Numbered from the stretch's first letter, positions 52,524-61,749 are shown. The stretch is DNA of 64,000 nucleotides from Gammaproteobacteria bacterium (GCA_014337915.1 QUBU01000001.1:62001-126000); one strand, 5' to 3'. Program-made: numbers and translations. Notes: generated from the sequence alone by a model not told the origin.

Positions 52524-53884
52524 GGATTGCGCAGTGCCAGGATCATGCCCCTGGCCTTGGCCCGCGTTTCTGCGAGTTCCAGTTCGGGATCAGAGTCGGC
52601 GACGATTCCGCTGCCGGCGCTGAAAGACAGATCGCGCCCATTCAGGGCCATGGTCCGGATGAGGATGCTGAAATCACAGCTGCCATCGTGGTTCAGATAA
52701 CCCATCGCGCCCGTATAGGCACCCCTGGGAGCCGTCTCCAGCCCGGCAATGAGCTGCATGCATCGGACCTTGGGGCAGCCGGTGATCGTGCCGCCGGGAA
52801 ATACGGCGCGCAGCACGCTGCCTGGAGTGCTGCCGTGGCGCAAATCGCCGCTGACTCCTGACACGATGTGATGGACATGTGCATAGCTCTCCACCGACAT
52901 GAAGTCCTCCACCCGTACGGTTCCGGGTTGGCAGACTCGCCCGAGATCGCTGCGCTCCAGGTCGATGAGCATGACATGCTCGGCGCGCTCCTTGGCGCTG
53001 TCCAGCAGGGCCGCGCGAACCGCTGCGTCTCCGCCATCGGCAGACATCGCGGTGCGCGGTCGGGTTCCGGCGATGGGCCTGGTTTCCACCCGACCACCTT
53101 GTACGCGAACCAGGCGTTCGGGTGAGGAAGAGATGATGGCCGTCGCATCATCCAGCAGCGCCAAGCCGGCGAATGGGGCCGGGTTCGCCTGCCGCAGGCG
53201 CCCGTAGATCATCCAGGGCGAAATTCCCGCGTCGACTTCCACTGTCCAGCGGCGACTGAGATTGGCCTGGTAGATGTCACCGGCGGCGATGTGATCCTTC
53301 GCCCGGGCGACCGCTGCGAGGAATTTCCGCGGATGCTCCTCGCGGGGAAGCGAGGCCCTGGTCACCTCGGGCAGTGATTCTGGCAAGGCGGTGCTTTGTG
53401 CGGCATCGGCGCTGATTTCATCAAGCAGCGAACGGCAGCCCGCCTCGGCAACGGCATGGACCCGGCCGGTCGCACGATCACGGATGACGGCTGCAGGGAT
53501 ACGCACGGCCCTGGCCAGTGGCATCCGTGGGTCTACTGACTGGCGCACCGATGGTTCAATACGGCCAGCCAGTTCATACGCCAGGAACACGAACCATCCG
53601 CCCTGGAATGGCAGTCCACCCGCCAGCGGCGCCGCCGTTGTCCACGCCTGGTCCAGAGCGTCGAGGAAATCCTGCGTTGGCCTTTCCCCCGGGATCTGGC
53701 CCTTCAGGACGCCGTCCGGCCCGAGCTGCAGCACTCTTCCGGGAAAGGCGCAAAGGATGTCGTAGCGCCCCAGGCGGCTGGTGCCGCCCGTGCTCTCGAG
53801 GAGAAATGGGTAACGCTCGGGATTGGCTGCATGCAGGGCCAGCAGGTCGCGCACCCCGGGCAGTCGACGAGTCTCAGCCTGCAT
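52520..53884 (-). CDS. pabB: Aminodeoxychorismate synthase component I
   Basis: Chorismate-utilising enzyme that makes 4-amino-4-deoxychorismate. 454 residues. N-terminal FLLESTGGTSRLGRYDILCA and the catalytic chorismate-binding domain with AAGDIYQANLSRRW, ISSSPERLVRVQGGRVETRP, IAGTRPR, AEHVMLIDLERSDLGRVC, FPGGTITGCPKVRCMQLI and YTGAMGYLNHDGSCDFSILI. The PIAGTRPR form fits PabB and TrpE alike; pairing with pabC decides for PabB. No glutaminase gene (pabA) is adjacent. Confidence 0.93.
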   Translation of the reverse strand: MQAETRRLPGVRDLLALHAANPERYPFLLESTGGTSRLGRYDILCAFPGRVLQLGPDGVLKGQIPGERPTQDFLDALDQAWTTAAPLAGGLPFQGGWFVFLAYELAGRIEPSVRQSVDPRMPLARAVRIPAAVIRDRATGRVHAVAEAGCRSLLDEISADAAQSTALPESLPEVTRASLPREEHPRKFLAAVARAKDHIAAGDIYQANLSRRWTVEVDAGISPWMIYGRLRQANPAPFAGLALLDDATAIISSSPERLVRVQGGRVETRPIAGTRPRTAMSADGGDAAVRAALLDSAKERAEHVMLIDLERSDLGRVCQPGTVRVEDFMSVESYAHVHHIVSGVSGDLRHGSTPGSVLRAVFPGGTITGCPKVRCMQLIAGLETAPRGAYTGAMGYLNHDGSCDFSILIRTMALNGRDLSFSAGSGIVADSDPELELAETRAKARGMILALRNP

Positions 53885-53951
53885 GATTCGTCACTGCAGC
53901 TGCCTGCGGGCATCGGTTCCAGCGCGCCCCTGCTGGCGGAGCCACCGGCGT

Positions 53952-55193
53952 TCAGACGCGGCGGAAAATCACGCTGCCGTTGGTGCCGCCGAAGCCGAAG
54001 GAATTGGAGATGGCTGCATCGATCTTCATGCGCCGCGCCTCGTTGGGTACGTAGTCGAGGTCGCACTCCGGATCCGGGTTCTCGAGGTTGATCGTCGGCG
54101 GTGCAACCTGGTCGCGGATCGCAAGCACGGAGAACACGGCCTCGACTGCACCCGCCGCACCAAGCAGGTGGCCAGTTGTGGACTTGGTCGAACTGATGGC
54201 GACCCGCCTGGCATGATCGCCGAAAGCGTTCTTGATCGCGCGCGTCTCGGCAATGTCGCCCAGCGGCGTGGAAGTGCCGTGCGCATTGACGTACTGGACG
54301 TCGGCAGGATTCAGGCGGGCGTCGGCCATCGCCGCCTGCATGCAGGCCTGGGCGCCATCACCGTCTTCCGGCGGTGCCGTGATGTGGTGCGCGTCGCCGC
54401 TCATGCCGAAGCCCACGAGTTCCGCCAGGATGTTTGCCCCGCGACGGCGGGCCGCTTCGTATTCCTCGAGCACCAGGGCGGCGCCACCGTTGCTCAGGAC
54501 GAAACCGTCACGGTCCCGGTCCCAGGGGCGGCTGGCACGCTGCGGCTCGTCGTTGCGCTGGGAAAGGGCCCGTGCCGCACAAAAGCCACCCAGCCCGAGG
54601 ATGGTGGTGGCGTACTCGGCGCCGCCGGCGATCATGACATCCGCATCGCCATAGGCGATGACACGCCCGGCAATGCCGATGCAGTGGGTTGACGTGGTGC
54701 AGGCCGTGACCAGCGCCAGGTTCGGGCCCTTGAAGCCGTACTGGATGGAAACATGCCCGGAGATCATGTTGATGATGCTGCCGGGGACGAAGAACGGCGA
54801 GATCTTGCGGGGCGAAGCCGCTTCCGCGTACTTGCGGTAGTTGGCCTCGATGGTGCCGATTCCGCCAATGCCGGAACCCATGGCGACGCCAATGCGGTTC
54901 GGGGCATGGCCGGCATCGACCAGCCCGGCGTCGGCGACCGCCTGCTGGGCAGCAACGATCCCGAAATGGATGAAGGGATCCATCTTGCGGGCTTCCTTGG
55001 CCGGGATGTGCTCCTCGGCATTGAAGCCTTTGATGACCCCGCCAAACCGGGTCGAGAAATCCGCTACGTCGAAGTCCGTGATGGGCCCGATGCCACTGAC
55101 ACCACCCACGACATTGCGCCAGGCGGTCGCAATGTCGTTCCCCACGGGGGAAATGATGCCCAAGCCGGTAACGACTACGCGCCGCTTTGACAT
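53952..55193 (-). CDS. fabF: Beta-ketoacyl-ACP synthase II
   Basis: Condensing enzyme of fatty acid elongation. 413 residues, usual FabF length. N-terminus RRVVVTGLGIISPVGNDIAT, catalytic Cys165 in LVTACTTSTHCIGIA, and the two His in NAHGTSTPLGD and STKSTTGHLLGAAGAVE. It lies 69 bases after acpP. AcpP-FabF order is conserved in Proteobacteria. Confidence 0.97.
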   Translation of the reverse strand: MSKRRVVVTGLGIISPVGNDIATAWRNVVGGVSGIGPITDFDVADFSTRFGGVIKGFNAEEHIPAKEARKMDPFIHFGIVAAQQAVADAGLVDAGHAPNRIGVAMGSGIGGIGTIEANYRKYAEAASPRKISPFFVPGSIINMISGHVSIQYGFKGPNLALVTACTTSTHCIGIAGRVIAYGDADVMIAGGAEYATTILGLGGFCAARALSQRNDEPQRASRPWDRDRDGFVLSNGGAALVLEEYEAARRRGANILAELVGFGMSGDAHHITAPPEDGDGAQACMQAAMADARLNPADVQYVNAHGTSTPLGDIAETRAIKNAFGDHARRVAISSTKSTTGHLLGAAGAVEAVFSVLAIRDQVAPPTINLENPDPECDLDYVPNEARRMKIDAAISNSFGFGGTNGSVIFRRV

Positions 55194-55262
55194 CCCAGCT
55201 GCTCGATCAGAAAGGAATTGCGCGCTGCCCGGTGATTGCCGGGCTCCGGCACGCCTGCCCGC

Positions 55263-55505
55263 TCAGGCCTTGTTCTGCCGGGCGGTGATGTAGTCGATCG
55301 CCTCCTGGACGGTGGTGATCTTCTCGGCTTCCTCGTCGGGAATTTCCGTGTCGAATTCCTCCTCGAGCGCCATCACCAGTTCCACCGTGTCGAGCGAATC
55401 GGCACCGAGGTCCTCGACGAAGGAGGCGTCATTGGTGACCTCTTCCTCCTTAACCCCGAGCTGCTCGGCCACGATGCTCTTAACCTGCTCAGCAATACTG
55501 CTCAT
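55263..55505 (-). CDS. acpP: Acyl carrier protein
   Basis: 80-residue acidic carrier of fatty acyl intermediates. The phosphopantetheine attachment site is Ser37 in [20 protein letters not shown], and [16 protein letters not shown] and AIDYI complete the family. The ATG is preceded by GAGGA. It lies between fabG (137 bases upstream) and fabF. Confidence 0.98.
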   Translation of the reverse strand: MSSIAEQVKSIVAEQLGVKEEEVTNDASFVEDLGADSLDTVELVMALEEEFDTEIPDEEAEKITTVQEAIDYITARQNKA

Positions 55506-55642
55506 TGTCGATCTGTCCTCGTGATACCAACGAAATCCTGTGCCGACCAGGCACGGGGAAACGCAGCGCAGCGGTATTTTACGGAATTAACCTGGTACAG
55601 GCTAGGCCGCCGGACACTGCCCCCGCGAGGCCCGAATTCAAC

Positions 55643-56401
55643 TCAGATCATGTACATACCGCCATTGACGTGCAGGGTCTCGCCAGTGATGTAGGCCCCC
55701 GCCGGTGAAGCCAGGAAGACCACTGCGTTGGCGACGTCGGCCACCGTCCCCAGCTTCTGCATGGGAATCTGCGCCAGCATGGCCCGTCGCTGGTCCTCGC
55801 TCAGCTTGCCGGTCATGTCGGTGTCGATGAATCCGGGCGCCACCACGTTGACGGTGATGCCACGGCTGCCGACCTCCCGCGCCAGCGACTTGCTGAGCCC
55901 CACCAGGCCAGCTTTCGCCGCCGAGTAGTTGGCCTGCCCGGCATTGCCCATTGCGCCGACGACCGAGGCAATGCTCACGATGCGCCCGCGCCGGGCCTTG
56001 ATCATCCCCCGCAGGAATGCGCGGCTAAGGTGGAAGACCGACGAGAGGTTGGTGGCGATGACGGCATCCCATTCCTCGTCCTTCATCCGCATCAGCAAGT
56101 TGTCACGGGTAATGCCCGCATTGTTGATCAGGATGGAAACACTGCCCTCGAGTCCCTCGATCTCCTTCTGCGCCGCAAGCACCTCCGCCGGCCTGGAAAC
56201 GTCGAGGACGATGCCGCGGCCGCCCTGCCCACCAAGGCTGGCCAGGCGCTCCGAAATCTGGTCGGCCCCGGCGCTGGTGGTGGCGGTGCCGACGACCCTG
56301 GCGCCGGCAGCGGCCAGGGCAGTCGCGATCGCACTGCCGATGCCACGGGACGCGCCCGTGACCAGGGCGACTTCACCTGTCAGATCGAATGCACCCGCCA
56401 T
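55643..56401 (-). CDS. fabG: 3-oxoacyl-ACP reductase
   Basis: NADPH-dependent reductase of fatty acid elongation. 252 residues of the SDR family: cofactor motif VTGASRGIG (14-22), NNAGITRDNLLMRM, catalytic Ser146 in IASVVGAMG, Tyr159 and Lys163 in ANYSAAKAG, and PGFIDTDMT. The ATG at 56401 with AGGT upstream fits the family start; the longer open frame into 56527 is not supported. The usual upstream partners fabH and fabD are missing; the rhombosortase-like gene is there instead. Confidence 0.96.
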   Translation of the reverse strand: MAGAFDLTGEVALVTGASRGIGSAIATALAAAGARVVGTATTSAGADQISERLASLGGQGGRGIVLDVSRPAEVLAAQKEIEGLEGSVSILINNAGITRDNLLMRMKDEEWDAVIATNLSSVFHLSRAFLRGMIKARRGRIVSIASVVGAMGNAGQANYSAAKAGLVGLSKSLAREVGSRGITVNVVAPGFIDTDMTGKLSEDQRRAMLAQIPMQKLGTVADVANAVVFLASPAGAYITGETLHVNGGMYMI

Positions 56402-56450
56402 GAAACCTGTTGCCCTTCTTGCCCGCCGGTCCGGCACGCGGCGCGGCGGA

Positions 56451-57059
56451 TTATACCTGCGGTCGCCAGCGGTACCAGATTGCTTCACCAGCGAGGTAGA
56501 GCGCCCCACCCACCGCACCCCATACATGGGCAGCGGTGATGACCGTTCCCCCGACCATGCTGCCGGTCCATGGCATGTCTCCGCCTAACTGCTCCCATGC
56601 CATCTTGCCAACGACCAGGGCCAGCAGCAGCGCGGCCCAGCGATCACCCGCCAGCACCCAGCCGCCGAAGCCCACCACCATGAGGCCATGCAGCACACCT
56701 GACAGGCCGACGCACCAGCCCACCGATGGCGTGAACCAGTACAGGCCGAGGCCGCAACCGGCTGCAGCCAGGAAGGTCGCCAGCATCCAGCGGCCCGGGC
56801 TGCGGTCAGTACCGAAAAGCCAGGTCCCGAGGCCCAGTCCGGCAAGGTTCAATGCCAGGTGGCTCCAATTGAGGTGGATGAAATGTGCGCTCAGCAGCCG
56901 CCACCACTGGCCGGCCTCGATGGCCCCACGGTCGTAGCGGATGGCGTGTTGCCAGGCCACTGGCATGGCCTGCAGGCCGACCATCAGGAGCATGGAAGCT
57001 GCGGCAATGGCGCTGATCGGCAGAATAGAAAATCTTTCCTGATCAGTGCGTAAGCTCAT
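56451..57059 (-). CDS. rrtA: Rhombosortase-like rhomboid intramembrane protease
   Basis: 202 residues with about six membrane helices. The rhomboid dyad is Ser120 in CVGLSGVLHG and His178 in ITAAHVWGAVGG; the RWWRL-type entry QWWRLLSAHFIHLNWSHLAL with NLAGLGLG is the form seen in rhombosortases, short rhomboids that process GlyGly-CTERM proteins after type II secretion. The start is the ATG at 57059, 11 residues before the first helix. Divergent from gspG (131 bases), a supportive context. Rhomboid family is near certain; rhombosortase subtype likely. Confidence 0.85.
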   Translation of the reverse strand: MSLRTDQERFSILPISAIAAASMLLMVGLQAMPVAWQHAIRYDRGAIEAGQWWRLLSAHFIHLNWSHLALNLAGLGLGTWLFGTDRSPGRWMLATFLAAAGCGLGLYWFTPSVGWCVGLSGVLHGLMVVGFGGWVLAGDRWAALLLALVVGKMAWEQLGGDMPWTGSMVGGTVITAAHVWGAVGGALYLAGEAIWYRWRPQV

Positions 57060-57064
57060 GTTGC

Positions 57065-57070
57065 TATAAT
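57065..57070 (+). promoter_or_regulatory. Candidate -10 box for the gsp operon
   Basis: A perfect TATAAT on the plus strand, 120 bases before gspG and just outside the rrtA start. No good -35 is visible, so it is tentative. Being in the divergent gap, it could also influence rrtA. Confidence 0.35.
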
Positions 57071-57190
57071 TTGGCTGCGTTCCGGACAGTGTGCGGCAGG
57101 TCCGCAACCGGGACTAGACTACCAGTATCATCGCCAACTGGGCCGCAACCGCGCTGGTCGCGTCCTGGTCGGCAACACGGGTTGGTGCAC

Positions 57191-57640
57191 ATGAACATTC
57201 GCGCATGCGGGCGCCGTCTGCGGGCGGACGCCGGTTTCACGCTCATTGAGATCATGGTCGTCGTGGTGATTCTCGGCATCCTCGCCGCGCTCATCGCCCC
57301 GAACATCATCGGCAATGTCGACAAGGCACAGGTCGCGGCAGTCAAGCAGGACATCCGCGTCATCGAGAACGCCATCGACATGTTCCGGCTCGAACGCTTC
57401 CGGTATCCGACCACGGACGAAGGCCTCAACGCACTCATCACGCCACCCAGCGACCCGACTGTTCCCTTCCCCCCCGGCGGCTACATCAAGCGCCTGCCCA
57501 AGGATCCCTGGGGGCGGCCGTTTGTCTACGTGCAGCCCGGTACCCATGGCGAGTTCGACGTCTACAGCCTGGGCCGCGACGGTGCGCCCGGCGGTGAGGG
57601 TGTCGATGCGGATATCGGCAACTGGGACGACACGAAATAG
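57191..57640 (+). CDS. gspG: Type II secretion major pseudopilin GspG
   Basis: Main subunit of the type II secretion pseudopilus. 149 residues. Prepilin leader cleaved at Gly15: RRLRADAG then FTLIEIMVVVVILGILAAL, with the conserved Glu at +5. C-terminal GspG features: RYPTTDEGLNALI, YIKRLPKDPWGRPFVYVQPG, DVYSLGRDG and calcium-site GGEGVDADIGNWD. First gene of the gspG-N operon here; gspE and gspF, often upstream, are absent. Confidence 0.97.
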   Translation: MNIRACGRRLRADAGFTLIEIMVVVVILGILAALIAPNIIGNVDKAQVAAVKQDIRVIENAIDMFRLERFRYPTTDEGLNALITPPSDPTVPFPPGGYIKRLPKDPWGRPFVYVQPGTHGEFDVYSLGRDGAPGGEGVDADIGNWDDTK

Positions 57641-57687
57641 GCGCCAGCCGGCATCCTGTCGTGGCCGCCAGCGCCTTGCATGGCAGG

Positions 57688-58299
57688 ATGAACAGGCCCG
57701 GAGGCCGGCACACCAGCGGCTTCACGCTGCTCGAAATCATGGTGGTGGTGGTCATCATTGGCATCATTGCCACGATTGCGACGCTTGCCGTCGGCGTTGC
57801 TGGCCGCGACCAGGGCATCGGCAAGGAAATCCGGCGGCTGCAGGACCTGCTGGCGCTGGTCGGCGAACAGGCGGTACTCCAGGGCCGGGAGTACGGCCTG
57901 ACCTTCTATGCACACGAGTACGGTTTCAGTGCCTACGACTACCGTGCCGGGCGCTGGGAGCCGGTGCTCGACGATCCGGTGCTGGCGCCGCGCAAGCTGC
58001 CAGCCGATGCGGTGGTGGACCTGTACATCGACGGACGCCAGGTGCACGTGGCGGCGCAGCCACCGCAGGAGCGCCGCGACCAGGACGCGGGGCAGCCACC
58101 GGGTGACAAAGGCGGCGGCACCGAGCGGACTGCGCGACCGAAGGCCGGCAGGGATACGCTGATGCCGCAGGTCTTCATCATGTCCAGCGGCGATGTCACC
58201 CCGTTCGAGGTGCATCTGCGCCCGGAGATCGGCAAGCCCGGCATCACCCTCCAGGTCGCCGACAACGGCAAGGCCAGGCTGGTGACCGATGAACCATGA
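57688..58299 (+). CDS. gspH: Type II secretion minor pseudopilin GspH
   Basis: About 203 residues; prepilin leader MNRPGGRHTSG then FTLLEIMVVVVIIGIIATIA with Glu at +5. RLQDLLALVGEQAVLQGREYGLTF and YGFSAYDYRAGRWEP are GspH-like. A low-complexity, charged and proline-rich stretch (about 122-155, PPQERRDQDAGQPPGDKGGG onward) looks inserted before the last strands. The start ATG 57688 is chosen for leader length; GTG 57661 is possible. Confidence 0.9.
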   Translation: MNRPGGRHTSGFTLLEIMVVVVIIGIIATIATLAVGVAGRDQGIGKEIRRLQDLLALVGEQAVLQGREYGLTFYAHEYGFSAYDYRAGRWEPVLDDPVLAPRKLPADAVVDLYIDGRQVHVAAQPPQERRDQDAGQPPGDKGGGTERTARPKAGRDTLMPQVFIMSSGDVTPFEVHLRPEIGKPGITLQVADNGKARLVTDEP

Positions 58300-58792
58300 A
58301 CGACCGCAAAGATTGCACGGGTTCACCCTGATCGAGGTCATGGTGGCGCTGGCCATCGTCGCTTTCGGCCTCATCGCGGTTTTCGGCCAGCTCAACCAGT
58401 CTGCCACGGCCGTAACGCGCCTGCGTGACCGCAGCTTTGCGCACTGGGTGGCGATGAACCGCATCGTCGAACTGCGGCTCGCCGGCGGGTTTCCTGCCGT
58501 GGGTACGCGCTCGGACGACGTCGAGATGGCCAACCAGCGCTGGCACTACCAGGTGAAGATCTCGGCGACTGAGGATGACCGCCTGCGGCGCGTCGATGTG
58601 ACCGTATCGCCGGCGGACCGGCAGGGCCGGCCGCTGGCTACCGCCGTCGGCTTCCTCACCGAGACCCCGCAGCCCACGGCACCGCCGGGTGCCGCGAGTG
58701 GCTGGCCATTGCTCAGTATCGATGGGCAGAGCGAGGCGCCGCCGGTAGCGGCACCGCCGCCAACGGGAAGCAACGAGGCAAAGCCGCAATGA
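58289..58792 (+). CDS. gspI: Type II secretion minor pseudopilin GspI
   Basis: 167 residues; leader MNHERPQRLHG cleaved before FTLIEVMVALAIVAFGLIAV. RSFAHWVAMNRIVELRL is the conserved GspI helix end, followed by RWHYQVKIS and a Pro-rich C-terminal tail (about 125-167) longer than usual. Overlaps gspH by 11 bases and gspJ by 4. Initiates the pseudopilus tip with GspJ and GspK. Confidence 0.94.
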   Translation: MNHERPQRLHGFTLIEVMVALAIVAFGLIAVFGQLNQSATAVTRLRDRSFAHWVAMNRIVELRLAGGFPAVGTRSDDVEMANQRWHYQVKISATEDDRLRRVDVTVSPADRQGRPLATAVGFLTETPQPTAPPGAASGWPLLSIDGQSEAPPVAAPPPTGSNEAKPQ

Positions 58793-59436
58793 TCCCGCCC
58801 CTGCCCGCCGCCCGGCCTCCTGCCCGGGGCTTCACGCTGCTGGAGCTGCTGGTCGCCATGGCCATCTTCGGCATCATCGGCGCGCTGGCGATGGGCGGAC
58901 TCAATGCAGTGATGCGCCAGGAGACGGTGGCGCGTGCCCAGCTCGAGCGCCTGCACGATGTGCAGCGCGCAGTGCGTATCCTCACCAGCGATTTCGCCCA
59001 GCTGAACCCAAGGCGGGTCCGCGACGCGCTGGGTACCTGCGAGGCAGCACTGGTCGCTCCCTGTGATGTCAGTTACCCGGTCTGCCTGAGCCACGACGGC
59101 TGGGCCAATCCCTTTGCCCGCTTTGCGCGCGGCACCTTGCAGCGCACGCAGTATCGCCTCGACGACGGCAGGCTCATCCGCGAGTACTGGCGCGTCATGG
59201 ATCGCACGCTTGCCAATGAACCGCGCACCGAGGTGCTGCTCGACCAGGTCGAGTCGTTCGAAGTCAGCTTCCCGCCGGCAGCGTCGCCGGGCGCGGATGC
59301 ATGGGTCACGCAGTGGCCGGCGCTCGGCCAGGGGAAAAACAGCTGCGAGTCGGCAGCGCTGCCACGGGCGGTGCGATTCCTGCTGAAGCTTCGGGACTGG
59401 GGCACGATCGAACGTGTCGTGGAGGTAGTGCAATGA
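58789..59436 (+). CDS. gspJ: Type II secretion minor pseudopilin GspJ
   Basis: 215 residues; leader ending PPARG before FTLLELLVAMAIFGIIGALA. LERLHDVQRAVRILTSDFAQ and a QWPALGQG-like C-terminal part (residues near 175-190) are GspJ-like. ATGA overlap with both neighbours (58789-58792 and 59433-59436). Part of the tip complex with GspI and GspK. Confidence 0.94.
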   Translation: MIPPLPAARPPARGFTLLELLVAMAIFGIIGALAMGGLNAVMRQETVARAQLERLHDVQRAVRILTSDFAQLNPRRVRDALGTCEAALVAPCDVSYPVCLSHDGWANPFARFARGTLQRTQYRLDDGRLIREYWRVMDRTLANEPRTEVLLDQVESFEVSFPPAASPGADAWVTQWPALGQGKNSCESAALPRAVRFLLKLRDWGTIERVVEVVQ

Positions 59437-60491
59437 TCCGCCGGCGGCATGGTTCGCCGCTGCAGCAGGCGGGCGTGGCGGTCATTACCGCCCTGCTGGT
59501 GGTGACGATCGCCACCATCCTCGCGGTCGAGATCGCCTGGAACACGAACCTGGACCTGCGCCGCACGGCGGGCGTGATGGCCTACGACCAGGCGCGGGAG
59601 TATGCGCATTTCGGTGAATCGGTCGCCATTGGGGAACTGGAGCGGCTGCTGCAGGAAAAGCAGTACTACGACCGCTCGACGGACCAGCAGGCCCGGCGCG
59701 GGCTGAGCATTGCCCAGGACGACAAGAGTCTGGCTGGTGGATTCAGCGACCTGCAGGGGCGATTCAACCTCAACAATCTCGTCACCCGGCAGGGTAAACC
59801 CGATGAACTGGTGGTCAAGCAGTACCGCCGTCTCATCGAAGCGGTGGCCAGCCTGAACCCGGAGCTGCAGGTCGGGCCGGCGGAGATCGAGATCATCGTC
59901 GGTTCCACGGTCGACTGGATCGACCCCGACAGCACTGCCGACTTCAATGGTGCGGAGGATGATTTCTACACGTCGGAAGCCGAGCCATACCGTGCGGCGA
60001 ACGGCTGGTTCACCTCGGTCTCCGAACTCCGCGCGGTGCGCGGGGTGACCCCGGAAATCTACGAGGCGCTGAAGCCGCAGCTCGCGGCACTGCCCGTCGG
60101 CAGCCAACATACGCTCATCAACTTCAACACCGCGTCAGTGCCGGTACTGATGTCGCTGGGTGACAACGTCAGCCTGGAGAACGCCAGCCGCTGGCAGGAG
60201 GACAGCCTGAAGAAACCGGTGGAGGACGTGCAGCTGGTCGCCGAGGGCCTGATCGATCCGGCCATGGTTCCCTACATCGGCTACACGTCCAGCTACTTCG
60301 AAGTCACGGGCTTCGTTTCTATTGGCAGCAATCGGCTCGATATGTACAGTCTGCTCGAATGGAACGGCCAGGTGGCAAGCGTACGGCTGCGCCGTTTCGG
60401 CGTGGTGGAAACCTCCGGGCAGGAGGATCCGGCGCTGGAAATCAGTGGCGACGCAACCGGCGAGTTTTCAGTGGGTCAGCAGCGTGAGTGA
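59433..60491 (+). CDS. gspK: Type II secretion minor pseudopilin GspK
   Basis: 352 residues, the large pseudopilin at the tip. Leader MIRRRHGSPLQQAG then VAVITALLVVTIATILAVE, with no Glu at +5, as is typical of GspK. LQGRFNLNNLVT, DWIDPDSTADFNGAEDDFY, AANGWFTSVSELRAVRGV and INFNTASVPVLMSL are family features, with two calcium-binding acidic runs. ATGA overlap with gspJ; the end overlaps gspL by 8 bases. Confidence 0.95.
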   Translation: MIRRRHGSPLQQAGVAVITALLVVTIATILAVEIAWNTNLDLRRTAGVMAYDQAREYAHFGESVAIGELERLLQEKQYYDRSTDQQARRGLSIAQDDKSLAGGFSDLQGRFNLNNLVTRQGKPDELVVKQYRRLIEAVASLNPELQVGPAEIEIIVGSTVDWIDPDSTADFNGAEDDFYTSEAEPYRAANGWFTSVSELRAVRGVTPEIYEALKPQLAALPVGSQHTLINFNTASVPVLMSLGDNVSLENASRWQEDSLKKPVEDVQLVAEGLIDPAMVPYIGYTSSYFEVTGFVSIGSNRLDMYSLLEWNGQVASVRLRRFGVVETSGQEDPALEISGDATGEFSVGQQRE

Positions 60492-61746
60492 GAGCCTGGT
60501 CATCCGCATGGGAGCTGGCGCTGGCGCCAGTGCCAGCTGGGTTGCCGTGGACGATACCGGCGCGATCCTCGGTGACGTCGGCACCGGTACACTTGCCGAT
60601 GCAGCGCTGGCTGCAACGTCCAGGCAGGCCATCGTGCTCGTGCTTGCGCCCGCCCTGGAGGTGATGCGCGCCAGCGCCGATCTGCCATTGCGCAGTGGCC
60701 CGCGGTTGCTGCAGGCATTGCCCTTCGCACTGGAGGAGCAACTGGCCGAGGATGTCGATGCGCTGCATTTCGCGCCCGGCATCCGCGCCGACGACGGGCC
60801 GCTGCCCGTGGCAGTCGTGCGGCGCGTGCTCATCGAAGAGTGGATCGCACGCCTCGCTGCGGCCGGGATCCGGCCGGCACGCCTGTACTCGGAGGCAGAC
60901 GCCGTCGGCAGCATGCCCAACACGATGACGCTGCTGGTGCAGGATGACATCGCGATCCTCTCGCCAGCCGATGGCCCGCCGGCTACCGTGGATGCCAGCG
61001 CAGCCGCCACGGTGCTCGAGTTGTGCATCGCGGGTGATGTCGAAGGCGAAACGGAACGTGACCCGATGCACGTGGTCATCTACGGCGATGAAACATCCCT
61101 GGCGGAGCTGGAGCCCAGGCTGGAGTCCCTGCGTCCTCGCCTGGCTTCGCTCGACCTGCGTGCGCTCGTCGATGGTCCCCTGCCCCGCCTCGCTGCACAG
61201 ATCGTCACCAGCCCGGGCGTCAACCTGCTGCAGGGAGAATTCGCACCGCGGTCGAGCCTCAGGGCTTACTGGCCGGCGTGGCGCCTGGCAGCGGCACTGC
61301 TGCTGGCGCTGGTCGTGGCCATGCTCGGCACGCAGCTCGCCGAGGCCTATCGCAGCCGCCAGCAGCTCGCGGCCGTCCGGGCGGCCGTCGACCAGGCGTT
61401 CCACTACGTCTTTCCGGATGCCGGGCCGGTCGTGGATGCGCGCGCCGAGCTGTCATCGCGCCTGCAGCGCCTTGGATCCCGGGGAGCGGGTGGCAACCAT
61501 GAATTCCTCGATGTGCTGCGCGTCGTGGCCCAGGCGCTGGGCAGCAGTGGCGGCGCACGCATCGAGGCGGTGAGTTACCGCGCCGGCACCATGGAACTGC
61601 GCCTGCGGGCACCCTCCGTCGAGGTCCTCGATCGCATCCAGAACCAGATCGGCCAGACTGGCGGGCTCCAGGCGCAGATCCAGTCGGCAAACGCCTCGGG
61701 CAGTGAAGTCATCGGCCGGCTGCAGATCAGCCGGACGGGAGGCTGA
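60484..61746 (+). CDS. gspL: Type II secretion inner-membrane protein GspL
   Basis: Recruits the ATPase GspE to the inner membrane. About 420 residues: a cytoplasmic actin-like part (1-265) with LLQALPFALEEQLAEDVDAL, one membrane helix (WRLAAALLLALVVAMLGTQL, near 270-290) and a periplasmic ferredoxin-like domain with RIEAVSYRAGTMELRL. The GTG at 60484 overlaps the gspK stop; the ATG eight codons later is an alternative. Confidence 0.94.
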   Translation: MSESLVIRMGAGAGASASWVAVDDTGAILGDVGTGTLADAALAATSRQAIVLVLAPALEVMRASADLPLRSGPRLLQALPFALEEQLAEDVDALHFAPGIRADDGPLPVAVVRRVLIEEWIARLAAAGIRPARLYSEADAVGSMPNTMTLLVQDDIAILSPADGPPATVDASAAATVLELCIAGDVEGETERDPMHVVIYGDETSLAELEPRLESLRPRLASLDLRALVDGPLPRLAAQIVTSPGVNLLQGEFAPRSSLRAYWPAWRLAAALLLALVVAMLGTQLAEAYRSRQQLAAVRAAVDQAFHYVFPDAGPVVDARAELSSRLQRLGSRGAGGNHEFLDVLRVVAQALGSSGGARIEAVSYRAGTMELRLRAPSVEVLDRIQNQIGQTGGLQAQIQSANASGSEVIGRLQISRTGG

Positions 61747-61749
61747 GTG

